Part shown: positions 5,533 to 8,552 of the stretch, in pieces
How the letters are laid out: each line of letters opens with the position of its first letter
Numbering within the stretch: position 1 is the stretch's first letter
Assembly: GCA_007116995.1 (NCBI GenBank)
Contig: SKHL01000159.1
Location: forward strand, 1-8,552
Length of the DNA stretch: 8,552 nucleotides
From: Limnochordia bacterium
Lineage (GTDB): Bacteria; Bacillota; Limnochordia; Darwinibacteriales; DTU012
Direction: 5' to 3'
Made by a program: the position numbers and the translations under genes
Notes under the pieces: generated by a model
The model's input: only the letters and a program-made list of their open reading frames with translations
Databases searched by the model: none
Told to the model about the DNA's origin: nothing

Positions 5533-6000
5533 ATGAACCAGCTTAAGCTTACTCATATTGCACTATTTACCGCTTTGGTGGCTGTGGCTACTATGGTAAT
5601 AAGTATCCCATTACCAGCCGTCCAAGGTTTCATTAATGTAGGCGACTCTGTTATACTGTTGGTCGGCTTACTATTTGGACCGTTAGTAGCCGGTGTCGCA
5701 GGTGGGTTTGGATCCGCCTTGGCCGATTTGCTGTTAGGATATGCCCATTGGGCTCCATGGACCTTAGTCATTAAAGGGCTAGAAGGTGTGATTATAGGCT
5801 ATTTGGCGTCTAAACCTATGATTGGTCTGCCGTTAGCTGCTATATGGATGGTATTTGGGTATTTTATCGCTGCAAGTTTTTTTTACGGGATAGCCCCCGC
5901 TCTGACCACTATACCTGGTGATTTGTTACAAGGATTTGCCAGTGTATTAATTGCATGGATACTTTATCCCCAATTAAGAAAAAGATTAAAAGTAAAGTAA
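5533..6000 (+). CDS. ECF transporter S component (COG4720/PF07155-like)
   Basis: A 155-residue membrane protein with about five or six hydrophobic helices, the substrate-binding subunit of an energy-coupling-factor vitamin importer. Family marks are PLPAVQGFINVGDSVI (27-41), GPLVAGVAGGFGSALADLLLG (49-69) and WTLVIKGLEGVIIGYLA (76-92), with an acidic residue pair near the ligand pocket. The C-terminus is basic (RKRLKVK), on the inside. No EcfA or EcfT gene lies nearby, so it probably shares a general ECF module coded elsewhere. Members of this group are linked to hydroxymethylpyrimidine and other vitamins or precursors; the substrate here cannot be told from sequence. The start is set by AGGAGG (5521-5526), 6 bases before ATG. 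The preceding leader and tiny frame may control it. Confidence 0.9.
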   Translation: MNQLKLTHIALFTALVAVATMVISIPLPAVQGFINVGDSVILLVGLLFGPLVAGVAGGFGSALADLLLGYAHWAPWTLVIKGLEGVIIGYLASKPMIGLPLAAIWMVFGYFIAASFFYGIAPALTTIPGDLLQGFASVLIAWILYPQLRKRLKVK

Positions 6001-6006
6001 AATAAC

Positions 6007-6043
6007 ACGGACAGACACAATTAATGGTTTCTCCTCATAGGAT
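6007..6043 (+). promoter_or_regulatory. Candidate sigma-E promoter with SpoIIID site before sigK
   Basis: ACGGACAGAC (6007-6016) fits the SpoIIID consensus WWRRACARNY at 9 of 10 positions. CATAGGAT (6036-6043) fits the sigma-E -10 CATACAHT at 6 of 8, with ACAATT (6017-6022) as a weak -35 13 bases before it. Sigma-E plus SpoIIID control is known for Bacillus subtilis sigK. No sigma-A promoter is evident in this 93-bp gap, and no clear terminator follows the S-component gene, so read-through is also possible. Confidence 0.35.
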
Positions 6044-6093
6044 AGGGAGTGGATATTATTCTCTCTTTCTCTATCTAGGCAGGAGGTGAAACC

Positions 6094-6795
6094 ATGTTCC
6101 CACCAATTCCTGCGTTAGCTGTGGGTTGGTTGTTTCAGGGTATAGGTGTTTTAGTATCCTATATTGCTAATAATAACATATTCCCAAAACCCCTATCTCC
6201 GCAAGCGGAACTGGAGTTATTGGAAAAGATGGTTACAGGTGACGAAGAGGCTCGCAATATTTTAGTGGAAAGAAACTTACGACTAGTCGCTCATATTGTT
6301 AAGAAGTTTAATAAAACAGGGGAAGATACGGATGATTTAATTTCCATTGGTACCATAGGATTAATTAAAGCAATTAACACCTTTAATACTGGCAAGAACA
6401 CGCGACTAGCCACTTATGCAGCTCGATGTATTGAAAATGAGGTCCTGATGCACTTGCGCTCAACGAAACGTTTGAAGAATGAAGTTATGCTTTTTGATCC
6501 CATTGGTTCTGATCGTGAAGGGAACGAAATTAGCTTGATGGATATCTTCGGTACTGATACTGATGAGGTGTTCGAGAAAGTTGAACTAGAGGTAGATCAG
6601 GCAGACTTGCGCGAAAAGCTAAGATTTCTTTCTCCGCGGGAGAAGCGCGTCTTAGAGCTACGTTACGGATTAGGGAATGTAGATCGACAGACCCAGCGTG
6701 AAATCAGTAAGACAATGGGTATATCCCGATCGTATGTATCCCGAATTGAAAAAAGGGCTTTGGCCAAATTACAGGAGAAGATGTGTTTGGAATAA
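6094..6795 (+). CDS. sigK: Sporulation sigma factor pro-sigma-K, uninterrupted
   Basis: RNA polymerase sigma factor for late mother-cell genes (coat, cortex, lysis). Encodes 233 residues. Residues 1-22 are a hydrophobic pro-sequence; by alignment with B. subtilis, SpoIVFB would cut after S22 (VLVS/YIANNN). Region 2 covers about 50-125 (NLRLVAHIVKKF, DLISIGTIGLIKAI, LATYAARCIENEVLMHLR). The middle has DPIGSDREGNEISLMDIF. Region 4 at 175-228 carries the helix-turn-helix TQREISKTMGISRSYVSRIE. In B. subtilis and some clostridia this gene is split by the skin element; here the frame is continuous. The start has AGGAGGTGA at the proper distance. An intrinsic terminator follows 30 bases after the stop. 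Confidence 0.97.
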   Translation: MFPPIPALAVGWLFQGIGVLVSYIANNNIFPKPLSPQAELELLEKMVTGDEEARNILVERNLRLVAHIVKKFNKTGEDTDDLISIGTIGLIKAINTFNTGKNTRLATYAARCIENEVLMHLRSTKRLKNEVMLFDPIGSDREGNEISLMDIFGTDTDEVFEKVELEVDQADLREKLRFLSPREKRVLELRYGLGNVDRQTQREISKTMGISRSYVSRIEKRALAKLQEKMCLE

Positions 6796-6824
6796 CATAG
6801 AGAACCAAGACATATGGTCCTCAG

Positions 6825-6856
6825 AGCGACTATCAACCAGGTAGGTAGTCGCTTTT
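6825..6856 (+). terminator. Probable terminator after sigK
   Basis: Stem AGCGACTATC (6825-6834) with GGTAGTCGCT (6844-6853), 10 bp with one G-U, 9-base loop, followed by only TTTT. An outer repeat AAGACAT (6807-6813) and ATGTCTT (6858-6864) could extend the structure. The short T-run makes it moderate. The rest of the gap to 6977 holds nothing I can support. Confidence 0.6.
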
Positions 6857-6977
6857 CATGTCTTCGAACTCTGATTTACATGGCTTCGTGGTGTCATACA
6901 ATGATGTTCAACGACACTAGGGCGTCTTCGTTAGAAAACTACGGAGCAATGAGGGCTATATGTTTGCCTTATTTGTC

Positions 6978-7006
6978 TTATGATTACGAAAAATATGTGG
7001 TATAAT
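6978..7006 (+). promoter_or_regulatory. Extended -10 promoter of yqeG-yqeH
   Basis: TATAAT (7001-7006) preceded by TG at 6998-6999, an extended -10. The -35 is weak: TTATGA (6978-6983) at 17 bases. The promoter overlaps an in-frame ATG at 6980, which shows that the real yqeG start lies further downstream. Confidence 0.7.
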
Positions 7007-7039
7007 AAGGAAAAAAGTACGCTTAAAAAGGGAAGATCT

Positions 7040-7579
7040 ATGATGAAATTGTTGTGTCCGAAGGAAATAACGGCTAGTGTTACCCACTTAGACTTAGAAG
7101 CTCTTTGGCGTAGAGGAATCCGAGGATTTTTAATGGATTTAGATAATACCTTAGTTGGTTGGGATAGCGATCAACTAACTGAAGAGTTTCAACAATGGAT
7201 AAAAAGGGTCCAAGAAGATGGCTTTAAATTATGCCTAGTATCAAATGGCATTCCTAGCCGTGTGCAACGGTTTGCTGCAGAGATGGGTATCCCTGCTGTA
7301 GTCAGGGCCTTTAAACCGCGACGCCGGCCTTTTTATAAGGCGATGCAAAGATTAGATTTAACTAAGAGCCAAGTAGCAATGATTGGGGATCAAGTGTTTA
7401 CAGATGTATTTGGTGCGAATCGGATAGGTATCTATACCATTTTGATTAATCCTTTAAGTGTAAAAGAGCTAAAGAGTACGCGCTTTGTCCGCAAAATTGA
7501 AGGACGAATGTTGCGTCGGTTTGTAAAAAAAGGGTGGATTCCGTCAGAAGCAGTATTACGACGTAACGGAGGATTTTAA
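7040..7579 (+). CDS. yqeG: YqeG-family HAD-type phosphatase
   Basis: A 179-residue cytosolic HAD superfamily (subclass IIIA) phosphatase; its substrate is not settled. Motif I is DLDNT with nucleophile D33 and D35; motif II is S68 in LVSNG; motif III is K92 in AFKPRRRP; motif IV is GDQVFTD with D117 and D122. The long upstream reading frame from 6980 is rejected because it spans the promoter. AAGGGA (7028-7033) precedes ATG 7040; a second ATG at 7043 is equally possible. The length fits B. subtilis YqeG (about 172). The stop codon overlaps the next ATG (TAATG), so it is coupled to yqeH, the order known from many Firmicutes. Confidence 0.93.
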   Translation: MMKLLCPKEITASVTHLDLEALWRRGIRGFLMDLDNTLVGWDSDQLTEEFQQWIKRVQEDGFKLCLVSNGIPSRVQRFAAEMGIPAVVRAFKPRRRPFYKAMQRLDLTKSQVAMIGDQVFTDVFGANRIGIYTILINPLSVKELKSTRFVRKIEGRMLRRFVKKGWIPSEAVLRRNGGF

Positions 7580-8552
7580 TGGCTAAACGTAGACAATGCC
7601 GTGGTTGCGGTGCATATTTACAGTCTAAAGATGAAAGTAAGACGGGTTATCTCCCGGAGCATTTGTTAGCCGATGACGGACGAGCACTAGTGTGTCAACG
7701 ATGCTATCGGATTACTCATTATGGCAAGGAGCAGCATACTACTATTACTGGGCAGGATGCTGTGGAGATGGTTAAGGCTGGAGTAGGTTGGGGTGACGCA
7801 GTCTTACTAATTCTTGATTTGATCGATTTTGAACCAAGCCTGTCTGTTGCACTAGATACAGTTCTTGGGGACAAGCCTGTTGTCGCTGTAGTGAATAAAG
7901 GGGATCTGTTACCACCTAAGACTCGGGTTGCGGAAGTCCAGGCGTGGGTAGAGAGGCAGCTTGCACACAGGCACGTACGTTTTCCCGTCTTTGTGGTTAG
8001 TGCTACGACTGGAGCAGGGGTTGCAGGGTTGCTAGACTACATAAACGCCTATGACTACCGACGTTGGACTGTGGTAGGAGCAACCAATGTAGGGAAATCT
8101 ACAATAATTGGTCGCCTACTCCAAATGGGCAAAAAGCAAGGTGGGGGAAACCCTACAGTCGCTAGATTCCCTGGTACCACCGTAGAATGCCTGCAATGGA
8201 AGTTAACCAATAAAATAACCCTAGCAGACACTCCAGGTCTAGTACCGGGTGGTCGTTTAAGTGATCAGGTGTGTCACTCTTGTGCTCCAAAGCTTATCCC
8301 AGGCAAAAGGTTATCGGTCAAAGTCTACGAGCTTAGCGCTAATAGCGCTTTGGTAAACCCCGGGTTTGCAGCCGTTCAAGTAATTAATGAGTCCGAAGAT
8401 AATCATCAGGCTGTATTGCTTGGATTTAGTGCTTCAGATGTCAGCTGGCGACGGGCAAACATTAATAAGATAGGCTATTGGTTGGACAAGTCATGTGGGG
8501 ATTGTCAGTTCGATCAATGGGAACAGCATCAGGTTGCGATACCTGCTGAACA
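7579..8552 (+). CDS. yqeH: YqeH-type circularly permuted GTPase (3' end off window)
   Basis: GTPase of the YqeH group, which helps assemble the 30S ribosomal subunit. 324 codons are present and the frame is open at the right edge. An N-terminal zinc finger has C7-x2-C10 and C39-x2-C42 (LVCQRCYRITHYGK). The G motifs come in permuted order: G4 NKGD (106-109), G5 SAT (141-143), G1 GATNVGKST (167-175), G2 PGTT (198-201), G3 DTPG (217-220). Two further Cys pairs, C232-x2-C235 (CHSC) and C306-x2-C309 (CGDC), flank the start and end of the C-terminal domain and could form a second metal site. GGAGG (7568-7572) lies 6 bases before the ATG, and the start overlaps the yqeG stop by one base. Confidence 0.94.
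   Translation, partial: MAKRRQCRGCGAYLQSKDESKTGYLPEHLLADDGRALVCQRCYRITHYGKEQHTTITGQDAVEMVKAGVGWGDAVLLILDLIDFEPSLSVALDTVLGDKPVVAVVNKGDLLPPKTRVAEVQAWVERQLAHRHVRFPVFVVSATTGAGVAGLLDYINAYDYRRWTVVGATNVGKSTIIGRLLQMGKKQGGGNPTVARFPGTTVECLQWKLTNKITLADTPGLVPGGRLSDQVCHSCAPKLIPGKRLSVKVYELSANSALVNPGFAAVQVINESEDNHQAVLLGFSASDVSWRRANINKIGYWLDKSCGDCQFDQWEQHQVAIPAE

Noticed and set aside
6814..7005. Plus-strand frame of 63 codons between sigK and yqeG
   Set aside because: Spans the sigK terminator hairpin and the yqeG promoter; no ribosome binding site and low-complexity chance look.

Overview
The window looks like a piece of chromosome from an anaerobic, endospore-forming Firmicute. Clostridia, perhaps Peptococcales-like, fit best. 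The evidence is a class III (oxygen-sensitive) ribonucleotide reductase with its activase, a pro-sigma-K gene, a SleB/CwlJ-type cell wall hydrolase, the yqeG-yqeH pair, strong AGGAGG ribosome binding sites and sigma-A-type promoters. The genus is inference only.

Layout. Positions 1-1382 (minus strand) hold nrdG, cut by the left edge, and a secreted SleB-type hydrolase. A 15-bp perfect-stem hairpin separates them. From 1383 to 2940 the plus strand carries a small one-TPR protein with its own promoter and terminator. A metal-response patch follows: a CadC-type repressor with a perfect 18-bp operator, the scar of a deleted CadA-type P-type ATPase, and an ArsR-type repressor. A bidirectional terminator at 2916-2940 and a second hairpin end this block. 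nrdD fills 3013-5142 on the minus strand, with a consensus promoter and two NrdR-box-like sites spaced exactly 31 bp. The 390-bp gap to the next gene also holds a hairpin-rich leader and a possible 20-codon leader peptide. They precede an ECF-transporter S component (5533-6000). An uninterrupted sigK (6094-6795) follows, then yqeG (7040-7579) and yqeH (7579 to the right edge), which overlap by one base.

How the genes work together. NrdG makes the glycyl radical on NrdD, and the NrdR-type sites imply control by nucleotide status. The two genes, usually adjacent, lie about 2.5 kb apart here, and each has its own promoter. SigK drives late mother-cell gene expression. The SleB-like enzyme probably cuts peptidoglycan, but its promoter looks vegetative. 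YqeG and YqeH form a two-gene unit; YqeH is a circularly permuted GTPase of the ribosome-assembly type.

The most notable find is the cadA scar. The CadC sensor and operator look intact, but the pump gene is reduced to about 28 N-terminal codons joined out of frame to about 54 C-terminal codons. I see no convincing wholly new system. The best candidates for new biology are the leader of the S-component gene, the extra CxxC pairs in the YqeH-like GTPase, and the small TPR protein.
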